From positions 1,195,501-1,259,500 of the forward strand of contig SMSO01000034.1 in assembly GCA_004764695.1 (NCBI GenBank): a stretch of 64,000 nucleotides of DNA. The letters are read 5' to 3'. The notes below the pieces were generated by a model. It made no database searches, was not told the DNA's origin, and saw nothing but the letters and a program-made list of their open reading frames with translations. Below are positions 46,901 through 52,360 of the stretch, in pieces. Numbering within the stretch: the stretch's first letter is position 1; each line of letters starts with the position of its first letter. Position numbers and translations under genes: made by a program. This DNA is from Schizochytrium sp. TIO01. Taxonomy: Eukaryota > Sar > Bigyra > Thraustochytrida > Thraustochytriidae.

Positions 46901-48706
46901 TCAGGCCAAGATGCAACCAATCTCGTCGCTGCCGCCCTAAGATCTATCTGCCGTGCCTACGTATCCACAATGCCACCTGTGTATGGTAGCATTGTTTATT
47001 CAGACCCAGGTCGCATTGACTCCGCGGCTGAGTCTCTGCTTCAGCGCAGTCGTGATCTGTCTGTTTACACCTTTGACTACTCACGGCCCTCGTTTAAGAT
47101 ATCTAGCGCGATTTACGGGCTTCCCGTAGAAGCAGAGTGGCTTCGTGAGCTAAATTCTGTTGAGTCACTCTCTCATCTTTCGCTGCTTGCATCTTGGCTT
47201 TATATTGAGTCAGTGGCAAGATTTACCTCGGCAACTCTGGTGGCGGATCTTCTCCAGACTCGCTCTTTGCAATTTGAGCGCCTCAAAACAAGCACCTCGC
47301 GGCGCTTGCGCAAGTATCGTATTACCACTACTCAACCGTGGCAACGCTTATTTTATAAGCAGCTAATGATTCGTGAAAAGCTGCGAGAGCGACTCTCACC
47401 TGATGAGCTGGCGCAAGTCCGGGATATTGAGAGCGGGCTTAGTGTAGTTCCTGGTACAGGCTTGCCGCCAAAGTACCGCGAGAAGAGGAGAAGAAGAAAG
47501 AGGGGATCTTTGGCGGCTGGAGAAAGTATCGAGAGCAGAACAAAGCTTAATGGCAGTGTCCTGGTGTTATCGCAGGAACATGAGCAAAAGGTCGGATCAA
47601 AACGCAAGCGTCCTACTTCGGTTATGGATAATGACCCTTCAGAGGCCAAACAAGCGCGCATTACACAAGAAGATGCCAATCCTGAAGATCCAAAATCCGC
47701 GATATCCAGTATTACGCCAGTTCCAACAGCCTCTTCGGCTCCATCATCGACTCCGGCACCTGCTGTCAGCGAAACACCAGTAATTGATTCCGAGGTTGTG
47801 AAATCACTCCAGAGCATCAAAGAGCGTGTCTCCTGTGCTGATGACATTGACTCTGAAACTGAGGACGAAATTCGCGATTTGCTTAGCCAGAAACCAAAAA
47901 GGCGTTCTGCTTGGCTTATGTTTGTTGTTGATGAACGCCAAAGGCTGCATCAACCTGATGGTACAAACTATATGACCCTTGACATCACCCATACAACGCG
48001 CGTTTTACGTGATAAATGGCGCGGTCTCAGTGAATCTGAACGCCAAGCGTGGCAACAAAGTGCGGAGGATTATAACAAGGCAAGCAGGAAGATCTTTGAT
48101 CAGTTTCAAAAGCTAGGTAAAATGGCTGAACAAGCGCGTCTCGCAAAGCGGTCTGGCCATCGGCCGCGACGAAGCACCAAACCTGTGCATTTGTTGGAGA
48201 AAACTAAGGTGTTTACATCAACTGAAGCGAAGACTGATGACATGGTCCAAACAAAAACGAAAGAGTATAAGAGTCATAAGTCTTCTGGTCAGCAAAGCGA
48301 GTTTCAGGGCCTATCGCGGTCTAGAGGTCGCTGGAAGGTTGATATCCTTTGCCCGGATGGAATGATTCGCCAAGTTGGTCGCTTTGATCATGAGGTGGCT
48401 GCTGCAGTGGCTTATGATATGGGCCTTCGGATGCTCTACCCCCTACGTGTTGCAGAAGCGCTTGCAAACTTTCCATTTGAAGATATTGTAAAGGCCCTCG
48501 AAGGACATTTACCAGACATCGCAGACTTTGAGATTCGTGTGCATCGTGGTGTTGAAGCTGCTGAAGCTCGTCGCGAAAATGGAGATGGTGCTGAAGAAGT
48601 TGATGACGATGACGATGAGGATGAGGATGACGAAGACGAGGAAGAAGAAGAAGAAGATGATGATGAAAATGACAACGAACTTCTGGATGAAGATAACCAG
48701 AAGTAA
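34946..48706 (+). CDS. Giant multidomain chromatin protein (bromodomains, ARID, HMG boxes, DDT/WHIM-like, PDZ-like, AP2-like)
   Basis: About 4586 residues in one open frame, starting at the first in-frame ATG (MKRRRSIRG). Order by residue: bromodomain 1 split by an insertion (152-216 and 339-382); Tudor-like (826-885); ARID (1058-1179); HMG boxes 1 and 2 (1258-1310, 1336-1405); bromodomain 2 (1638-1745); bromodomain 3 (1816-1922, with IIKRPMDLGTI and NNCIEYN); degenerate bromodomain 4 (2107-2205) plus a WVGEKI module (2208-2305); DDT/WHIM1-like (2390-2460); basic S/R-rich linker (2470-2850); bromodomain 5 (3112-3220); degenerate bromodomain 6 plus a WLGERI module (3245-3480); WSD-like EPLGYDRNGSTYWYFS (about 3635); PDZ-like LRVGDVLMSIGDF (3769-3880); WHIM3-like (3885-4180); HMG box 3 (4317-4385); AP2/ERF-like (4452-4512); acidic tail. 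Bromodomains read acetyl-lysine; ARID, HMG and AP2 bind DNA. It resembles polybromo and ARID subunits of SWI/SNF plus BAZ-type features, but has no visible ATPase or catalytic domain. Confidence 0.9.
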   Translation: MKRRRSIRGEPEAAAPEATAPEATAPEATAPEGSLPVAHVANDAVDAGLWDWSASTEEEVQRALSDYVVLGVKSDGSRQFVSLKELDVKEGSTFESFCAYGGLVAEPEALRQGPPREETTFSTQESMAAAATATAAPVAAAAKAAGSKFETREVLPIEMARKIVDGLLADDESLPFAEPVDAEGLGLADYFDVVKQPMDLGTIKQGLVTGDYLPQFSVVVAAAEAAPHAKAEKGSSSAVPASNGSNSKKSKTGTKQTPKKAKPSASKSSSKSSKRKGSRRASRIASEDDMLLDEVEEADESDGALLKTKSKGRAARSSSSPTSSSGADAILSAYPGLEGWVDAEKLNTHLKLVFSNCIAYNQNGSPIVASARLMMEHRSRLWYRHGSKNTVTINIQGNVLDNAAVASLQAAAAQAVASLVPSGSSALAQRVYIPNVVDYMIEYGVGGASHSLWLVAEPKEEEQVELLEETSDRRSGRGRSRSDKGGSNNKKKKPTTKVATPVEEPKCTFYYRIACVSYNNEYVPKLEPAASYAYYSEQTVANFHFCARLVHELRQRLQLKDSILDSVESPSATLLKAAVWCNEVGAPLRPNTVSFLRQNGTFIEEQVASVGPHLTKAYGVVDFLRKMPELDDDYLNALFPLPEPATVSAPALFDEELFRKQFTTTSSSGGHGNSNDDRMLLGISSEATSSTSNASSSSTADGLHKQERSTTETIVNGSNETATSARAEDYGYINLGTEVDADAERGTIKRGYELPKPQLYSFLVDPIASAKALDELPKVMSDKPKINSASVAGAPTVPTAVPTAAEQGNVTSAKLMAPTKQGQDLLGARVEMLWPDDGVWYPATVVRYRPKTELHLLQYDDRNELEWCDLNSGSTLECTWRFIPGYQNKTQHTFDSHNLVGVMPCQHGPIEKICVPPSLLGPITRVYIFFQCFAEQLGWNIRPFSLAEFAAAVLSKSVRTNRAKEPQSIAAELLLCINLELLNLVMSEHIEDSEAFAQFKRTHKDVEIPKPVTVLPPTSSDEGSIVRWAFDQVGRAVQDISVLALMDRDKEGRRFSDGASWQDLKNEVHDMMRDPGWFATRPEFLESICRFYVEVVKWKPNCAPRLQGIPINLYTLYTLVKARGGFRVIESRQTSDEIWKQIADQLPNFSDDEIDEEIIGPDLRDIYSRYLLLYERAYLGHAAHAKLRMGSKVLLRNGESTDGAPIGLSLLAPNPLEGLPTHSTCYVAAAHASFNDDADDDADEDIQAGVASSTTQGAKKTSPYFFFAREQWDNSMSFADCSRLLTNRWKTMSDTEKSKYVRMAAVEDEEVDDVVSSQRKVANNKLFPKRKREKVRKKGRTAFTFFVSEVLKGAHQESHPGEKDRTIVKSVFTEIAKVSADKWKLMSEEERAPYRELAREDALVVEEAHRRRAELEARQNRARTGYTPPNIPSINTTIATRGAPVFTAQPDTHFRLVSSTPVFLPANPVLHSLQLQSKKPSDEHFNVKPARVGLNFFSMNDWTWQEFLVEVFCRMEGIENPRSSAAHRKPRKSHQEEKKDDDDHMEDEDTHGASNKSPTNSDPGEELETSSLKQNKDQDESTDSAAEDAGEYDLKEEEAKEDQFWEIAPPSIAGQDSSASLFVEEESEVEDEAGVVDECERLLEALISHPLAAPFVEPIEPSQPGMRNYARVVAEPISLSEILERLRAGFYQCDAETMELEAFVSDLRMVWSNGMKFYKQGSEVYDDIQHLSTLADERLEGILEMDRATEHETSKKLDKFVDRLIQLSDDQQRSVYESILSKFPISHGPGPKSSKRKPHEELKRLRLRYPRKVVGRYALNVISRDEDAEAFLEPVDTSLRGLEDYEEIIKRPMDLGTISRRLEDGFYDYYASADRSTLAPKFLRDVKLVFNNCIEYNGETSGIGRAADRLFDLFQKLLLAGKAPGYSAMETMPVVGSKQSMSATGEVLRPVKRVLFGVCEVIQPEDDQHVSHAINYAVSSTEKPKMVSSSSSVPVTSNSNGVSNQQKPIDDTPNEDAVMTEASKDKSNSENSKTAAEVTATPIPEDQVSNPRGEPAVTLNEDSKAQPKVHSSAPVTEASISPTGDEAKDPESNSDPLDEPLPPRESFPDVCEHLLDEVTELRVYKKTMESSGVGAELEEARRKLKGGEYSLNEVGEIGNDFIRDIRAMLSKWHASVTSPNDKTAVSELTEQLEQNYAIGLRDNATSKWAWVGEKILWLDVRVQPPIIKQAQIQDYYAPPKYRYKHMRSKTDFYRLRVQVETEPNMMPLNLWTDQTIAHRLTKGLNSYANSYGVHWTFSSDKEASEALVDANALSDVDAHEVDDAALDLDDLEDEENEDDDDDDDDNGEENEDDEDAANTQTSSALKGSENDVRETSSSSSEALPLGQKVVSEMLEFWSPEDMPSVEVSMSPKELLNEILSNDYASLTPHVKLCILERLCEHVVNTFPVRVGIAMAMGIRKPERFDLGPKEESELILRGRRSRVRSRKADDADSEDGNFTISGVAATVPESASKRQTRGKRVKYQELEDLDDALGIEEEESEPEEQKETKQSRSRSSRTRSKTEDVPEEDSVENPTPQTRGSKGKPQKSTDSSAKAEVTEDIIATPRHNTRSRRSSRTRTMKLENDVLAQDGEDEPEKAEVDETPAAASAHQSRRSTRNSRSAPPSSSRRKSAATVAEDEVEEAPVRRGRGGLRKTPVAKASVKGVEEKGNESADEQLDESEFDAMDVEDKTPARSTRRSARTRGSSKNKRAASATPARRGRSQKQAEESEDEVLLEDEVDADGIQGEDEEEYEEGEHGRSKTRSSRRSSAVSRRQSARTRRKTELFVAEPHSYTKTKSGEELRRSSRKSARGQKRGRFADVDSNDEIMSIDEDNTIDPEILIAIQQKDSLQEIMQTYVLQESESLLKAEIDLEVAAWQPQRSFLKVADFDASRTLNEDHTIQSDRDHVNVTVAKETAVESNDGTAVASQDKDAEIEPNAVAIPEGETMASSSSSSSSSSQVLEPKKISEGDSTSVRNNEDADTMVVDEVGESARPSSTTSSAIPETSGSLDSEIKPAEDITEHDGKLEKENIITEASTLVPDQDSSSKIVGKTQEPNGDAEAPNAVIEPFVMDFEKCKTQFASLLKDRISQLFRNPVDTSAPGYENYSKLVSNPMDLNSVMENLEDGEYEGQDANGDPVVVGSFLRDCELVFLNAGLFFAKDSKEFKQAEKCETKLNSLLGLEDSPHILQGIAKSLRKLRFLRGSQELFDELMEGHAEIVARLEALDSAESDTFQSVLGNEKLTFNIIRSRIISGEYERDAEASFRRTQRKGSGGTANPKQRGLGFARDMRTIITAYLAVFNPISLEAEQINGLSIAFERGFAPLLHDLSVSRMVWLGERIFVANQLRGLVPALVAGSAYSNSTLAFRVLMHPAQERTMCLWTPETLQDYELELGRMNISKGAKQRSRAALDVSALPRSMYGVDWVFAEDFEFVTALEAKLMTRSSEPSTLQKKNVMKLGASLRSDVRQLDAKRKEVLNAEVAAGKKILSKLQPSSNPDANGEAAPTARRRARKMKIITGDVSLSSNPIRSSLGTIPILDILRSSKDTVPGVVRALEKEVYLMLRSKRAPQLTEELKKDDLDTAVGLPDDLPKGIRFEPLGYDRNGSTYWYFSMGSSEAAAEIGSFVFVCLSIEGQEKLEQDLLSMQGQAASIFPTSSADSIGQQGLWLMYSSRAQIEALLAALFKGPEEEKRVYDALLGHYKTMIASMWRSGTEYMALPFTSSRSESARVRVFEINNKPDIAVHLSSTPLSFGGAPLIVNICERTPVAREVKNASAGTRNLSELHSARKAQATPLRVGDVLMSIGDFSCAGMSPEEAASTWARVTSQTSSEPIRVTIYRPKEEAAQQALAFCRDGDVAVAKYAPQQLVRCVVPVVVANHSAMIDLVLALEAHLWSMGAAEPRILSVVEEWRWLHNWGQWKWPSRRSSWHRRVSDLGKDIDLGKTSGQDATNLVAAALRSICRAYVSTMPPVYGSIVYSDPGRIDSAAESLLQRSRDLSVYTFDYSRPSFKISSAIYGLPVEAEWLRELNSVESLSHLSLLASWLYIESVARFTSATLVADLLQTRSLQFERLKTSTSRRLRKYRITTTQPWQRLFYKQLMIREKLRERLSPDELAQVRDIESGLSVVPGTGLPPKYREKRRRRKRGSLAAGESIESRTKLNGSVLVLSQEHEQKVGSKRKRPTSVMDNDPSEAKQARITQEDANPEDPKSAISSITPVPTASSAPSSTPAPAVSETPVIDSEVVKSLQSIKERVSCADDIDSETEDEIRDLLSQKPKRRSAWLMFVVDERQRLHQPDGTNYMTLDITHTTRVLRDKWRGLSESERQAWQQSAEDYNKASRKIFDQFQKLGKMAEQARLAKRSGHRPRRSTKPVHLLEKTKVFTSTEAKTDDMVQTKTKEYKSHKSSGQQSEFQGLSRSRGRWKVDILCPDGMIRQVGRFDHEVAAAVAYDMGLRMLYPLRVAEALANFPFEDIVKALEGHLPDIADFEIRVHRGVEAAEARRENGDGAEEVDDDDDEDEDDEDEEEEEEDDDENDNELLDEDNQK
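34979..35038 (+). repeat. 15-bp coding repeat (GAAGCAACGGCGCCC)
   Basis: Three identical and one slightly different copy in frame, coding for the pentapeptide EATAP near the N-terminus of the giant chromatin protein. Likely length-variable. Confidence 0.9.
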
Positions 48707-48928
48707 AATATCGTTTCTGCTTTTGGAACATTCACTTTCTATTTGACGTAGCAATCTAAACATTTTGATGTAAATCATATTTTTCTTATTCAATTTACTT
48801 AAAATATTATATCCGGAGGTTGAGAACGTTGAAGTATTCCCTTTAGCTTGGGGCAATAATTGAGAAACATTGGTGCTATTTTCTCAGCTTTATTGCTGGA
48901 TAGTGATTTCAAAATGTATTTTCACATT

Positions 48929-49279
48929 TTATTGGCTTTGTGGTTGACTTGTATTCTGGAGTGCGACAATGTGATACTTTGCGTCACCACTATCATCATA
49001 TTTTGGTGCGCACATTATTTCTTGCTTTTTAGCCCGAATACGAAAATATAAAAGTTCGTTCTGTGGGTCGAGATCTCGCACTACTCCCCTCGCAAGATTT
49101 GTCAGCTGACTAAAACGGTCAGCGTATGTTTGCGCAGAGTCTTTAGTCATGCCTTGACCCTTACGATGAATTTCGTAATGCATTTCACCCTTTTCATCAA
49201 CTTTCTCCGAGCCACAAATGACAAACCCAACTACACCATCGCGAGATTGGATTCGTTCGATTGTTGTCTCGGCATCCAC
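48929..49279 (-). CDS. DYNLRB1: Dynein light chain roadblock/LC7
   Basis: A 116-residue protein matching the whole roadblock family. ETTIERIQSRDGVVGFVI at the N-terminus corresponds to the E-x-x-L-x-R-I-Q-x-x-x-G-V-x-G strand and helix. VRDLDPQNEL, RIRAKKQEIM and AP match the most conserved block of animal DYNLRB (V-R-D-I-D-P-Q-N-D-L, R-I-R-S-K-K-x-E-I-M). It is about 20 residues longer than the usual 96, mostly from an expanded loop near residues 25-45 and a Gln/Ser tail. Roadblock dimers bind the dynein intermediate chains of cytoplasmic dynein-1 and dynein-2. It is convergent with the giant chromatin gene (222 bases apart), and WDR60, a dynein-2 subunit, lies 3 kb away. Confidence 0.95.
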   Translation of the reverse strand: MDAETTIERIQSRDGVVGFVICGSEKVDEKGEMHYEIHRKGQGMTKDSAQTYADRFSQLTNLARGVVRDLDPQNELLYFRIRAKKQEIMCAPKYDDSGDAKYHIVALQNTSQPQSQ

Positions 49280-50032
49280 GGCACTACCTGTAGGCTATCA
49301 TAAATATATTTTGGAGATGAGGGTAATACAGCGTATTAAAAGAGAGGTCACAAGGAAGAGATAAAATCGTACGTCAAAAAATCACGTTAGTTTGTCACAT
49401 TCTGCACAAGATACCACGATTTGCAAGAACCACATGCATGTACAAAAGACCCTGACTCCACACGTCTGGGTTGGTGTGCACGATATTGTGCTGATCCTCT
49501 CTGCACAAGTCCCACTCGCACTTGAAGCGTCGATCAAACATACCATCTTGATTTAGTTACACTCGAGTGTGAACGAACCCCTGCAGCTACTATCAAAACC
49601 TTTGTTGAAGGGTCTGCATGCAAGAGCAAGCAATTGAGGTCTGTTGAAAGCAACTCTCTGCACTCCCAATACTTATGCCAGAACCTGCGTCAATACGGGG
49701 AGAGGCAGAGTACCTTTTTAAATCAATTCATTCCTTTCAAGCACTCAACGGCACATCATTAGAGGGCCCCTAAGTTACGCGCTCTTAGTCTGCCTTCTCA
49801 ACGGCTACAAAAGGAGAAAAGCTGAAGTTTTGTACGAAGGACCATTCGTGCCAAGACCTGAGACTGAGAGCGGCGTTCGACTTGTGTCTGAACGCTGCGA
49901 GCAAGCCTGTGGCTAGCGACAGCAGAAAGGGGTCAAGAGCGTGACCCTAGTATAGATTGGCTTTGAACAAGGAATTGGTTTTTTTCATTCGTGTTTTAGC
50001 TCTTGGACATATTAGGCAGGCAAGGAAGCGCT
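49280..50032. other. Divergent intergenic region
   Basis: About 0.75 kb between the starts of roadblock (-) and the coiled-coil gene (+), so it probably holds both promoters. No ORF of note. Confidence 0.6.
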
Positions 50033-50932
50033 ATGAAGAAGCGGCGAGACCTGATGCAAGCGATCAAGGAGGACTCGAGGATCAGCTCGCTTGAGGGTAA
50101 CTTGCGAAGGTTGACTTCTGAGGTAGAGGCATACAGGCGATTCTCGGAGCGAAGTCAAGAGCAAATAGGTAGTAAAAACCATGAAGAGCAGCTTCAGCAA
50201 CTTTTACAAGATGAACAACAGAAGACTGAGGAACTTCGAAAAGAGCTTGCAAAAACCCGAGAGGATTCTGCTGCCCGGCAAGAAGAAGATAAGCATGCCC
50301 AGGCTGCTGAGATCAGTGCTTTGCAAGAAGAGGTCGCGAGGCTCCAAGCTGAGCTTGAAAATAGCGAGGCAAAAACAACGGAGGCATTGACTTCTGCACG
50401 GATTCATGGAGGACCGGCTACAGAAGCTAATGCTGCTCGTCGAAAGCAAATGGAGAACGATTTGAGGCTTGTAGAAATCAAATGTAAAGATTTAGAACGA
50501 AGTCGCGACCGGGAAAAACGTCGCGCAGATCGTGCCGAGGAAGAGGTGAAGTCATTACGCGAGCAGCTCAATGACTTACATCGAGAGCAACGAGTAAAGG
50601 ATGCGCAACTGGACTCAATGCGTACAGACCTCCAGGACCTTTTGGCTCGTGATGACCGCGAGTCTAAATCCCAAAGTGGAGGTACCACAGCGTTTGACAA
50701 CGGCAGCATGTCTGCACGTAGCACAAAGTTTGTTGATAATGAATGTGTCGGCAACGAGAGCGAGTGCGACGAAGAGTTCGACAGCGCCCTCGCAGAAGAA
50801 ATGGAGTCTATGCGTTGTTCATATGAATCCAAGCTTGGAGCCCTGCAAGAGGAACTTGAGGATAAGAAACATGAGCTTAAGGAGCTTCGAAATGAGCTTA
50901 AAAACTCCAGGCGGCCACTTGGTGGGTTCTAA
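50033..50932 (+). CDS. Coiled-coil protein of unknown function
   Basis: A 299-residue protein from the ATG at 50033 (GCTATGA); the frame opens further upstream only with a TTG. Residues 12-205 and 260-295 are rich in E, K, Q, R and L with heptad spacing (for example KELAKTREDSAARQEEDK and LREQLNDLHREQRV), so almost the whole protein should form a long coiled coil. A break rich in S, G, N and acidic residues spans about 215-255. No catalytic motif, signal peptide or membrane segment. Its family cannot be told from composition. It may share a divergent promoter region with roadblock, which would fit a cytoskeletal or ciliary role, but that is only inference. Confidence 0.75.
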   Translation: MKKRRDLMQAIKEDSRISSLEGNLRRLTSEVEAYRRFSERSQEQIGSKNHEEQLQQLLQDEQQKTEELRKELAKTREDSAARQEEDKHAQAAEISALQEEVARLQAELENSEAKTTEALTSARIHGGPATEANAARRKQMENDLRLVEIKCKDLERSRDREKRRADRAEEEVKSLREQLNDLHREQRVKDAQLDSMRTDLQDLLARDDRESKSQSGGTTAFDNGSMSARSTKFVDNECVGNESECDEEFDSALAEEMESMRCSYESKLGALQEELEDKKHELKELRNELKNSRRPLGGF

Positions 50933-51429
50933 GAACAATTTCACGAAAGTATATGCCGTGCATGAGCAGCAATTTAGTTTTCATAGTTCGGGCGGCATAG
51001 TTCCATTTTCCTGTCTCTAGACTAATTGCCAGGCGATGTACAATTTTCACAGTATTCTACGATAGCTGGCTTCGCTAAATCAATTCTTCAGAATGAAAAA
51101 TCAACTGAACCTCATTTTTAAATAAGAAAAAAAAGAGACAGAGAGAGAACCACTCACACTACACCCGTGATGAGGCAAAGTAAAATGGTTTCTGATATGT
51201 AAGGGAATAAACAGCGATATATAGGGTACCCATTGAGCAGATCTGAAATACTAAATGTGTCACATCGAAAGTAAACGAAATCGGGAAAAGAAGAAGATGT
51301 CTGTTTGTTTAAAGTTTTTTTTGTTTTTTTTTAATTTAAAAAATGAAGAAAAAGAAGAAGAAAAAGAAGAAGAGAGAAATTCTCCTCTTCTCACGAGCAA
51401 ATCTAAAAGAGCACTAGCCATCTGCAACG
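50933..51429. other. Intergenic region with purine-rich tract
   Basis: About 0.5 kb containing a GAAGAAAAAGAAG-type purine run at about 51340-51380, right before the TPR gene. Probably 3'UTR plus promoter and 5'UTR. Confidence 0.6.
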
Positions 51430-52029
51430 ATGTCTTCCGGGGCCACGGCAGGTGCAAGCGCCACGGAGTCAGGACCAAGTACCTCTCCGCTGCCATCCTC
51501 GATATCTGACAAGCTCGAAGCTGCGCAGAAGCTTAAAGATGAAGGCAACGCATTGCTTCAAGCAGGCGAACTCCGGCAAGCTGCTCGCAAATATCGCACA
51601 GTCTTTCTGTACGTCAACGGCCTCGTCGGAAAAGGAGACAATGTAGCGCAGTACACTCCACGTGAGGACTTATTGAATGACGATCAGCAGAAGATCATTT
51701 TAGATCTAAAGGTAACGGTATACGCAAATCTTGCATTAGCCTATCTGAAGTTAGAGGAGCCCGCGAAGGCCGTGGATGTGGCAAACCGAGCTTTGGAGAT
51801 AAATCCAGATCATGTCAAAGCTCTCGTGCGTAAAGGCCAGGCCCTTGTGAAGCAGAAGGACTTTGATAAGGCCAAGGCGTCGCTTCTGAAGGCAAATAAA
51901 TTGGAGCCGGAGAACAAGGCAATCCTAGTTGAGATCAGTCGATGGAAAGCGGCATATAAAACTTGGAGCCAGGAGCAGCACGAGAAGCAAAAGAAAATTT
52001 TCGGTGGAGCGCTTGCTGGAAGCAAATAA
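51430..52029 (+). CDS. TTC9: TTC9-like TPR protein
   Basis: A 199-residue protein starting at an ATG in context ACGATGTCT. Residues 1-28 are Ser/Thr/Ala-rich. Then come three TPR units: AAQKLKDEGNALLQAGELRQAA (about 32-53), VTVYANLALAYLKLEEPAKAVDVANRAL (about 99-126) and DHVKALVRKGQALVKQKDFDKA (about 131-152). The order, the longer first spacer (KYRTVFLYVNGL) and the closing Lys-rich helix match TTC9 and the TPR part of FKBP-type immunophilins. There is no isomerase domain. TTC9 family members bind partners such as Hsp90 in animals; the partner here is unknown. It is convergent with WDR60, 330 bases apart. Confidence 0.85.
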   Translation: MSSGATAGASATESGPSTSPLPSSISDKLEAAQKLKDEGNALLQAGELRQAARKYRTVFLYVNGLVGKGDNVAQYTPREDLLNDDQQKIILDLKVTVYANLALAYLKLEEPAKAVDVANRALEINPDHVKALVRKGQALVKQKDFDKAKASLLKANKLEPENKAILVEISRWKAAYKTWSQEQHEKQKKIFGGALAGSK

Positions 52030-52360
52030 TCAAGGGTACCTCGGTTCGGAGCGATGTAGGCTACTGCTGTATTTATCTGTGAAGCACTACTTCGAAAATC
52101 ATATCTTGTTAGGACATGAAAATTTATCAACCAGTACTAAAATTGTCAGACCTTTTAAATTCTTATTTGTTTCATTCATTGTGCTTGTTATTTAGTTCAA
52201 GTTCTGTCATTTGCTTGTTCGCTTGATAAATTAGATACTGGACGGAGCTGGCCAGCTCAGACGGCTGGTTAGTTGAGCTCCCTTGATATAACTTGACTTG
52301 ATTTGCAAGAAGAAGTAAAAACTGTGAAGTGAAGAACGAAGAGAGAAGATATTAAAATAA
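52030..52360. other. Convergent 3' intergenic region
   Basis: 330 bases between the 3' ends of the TTC9-like gene and WDR60. No gene seen; AT-rich as expected for 3'UTRs. Confidence 0.6.
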
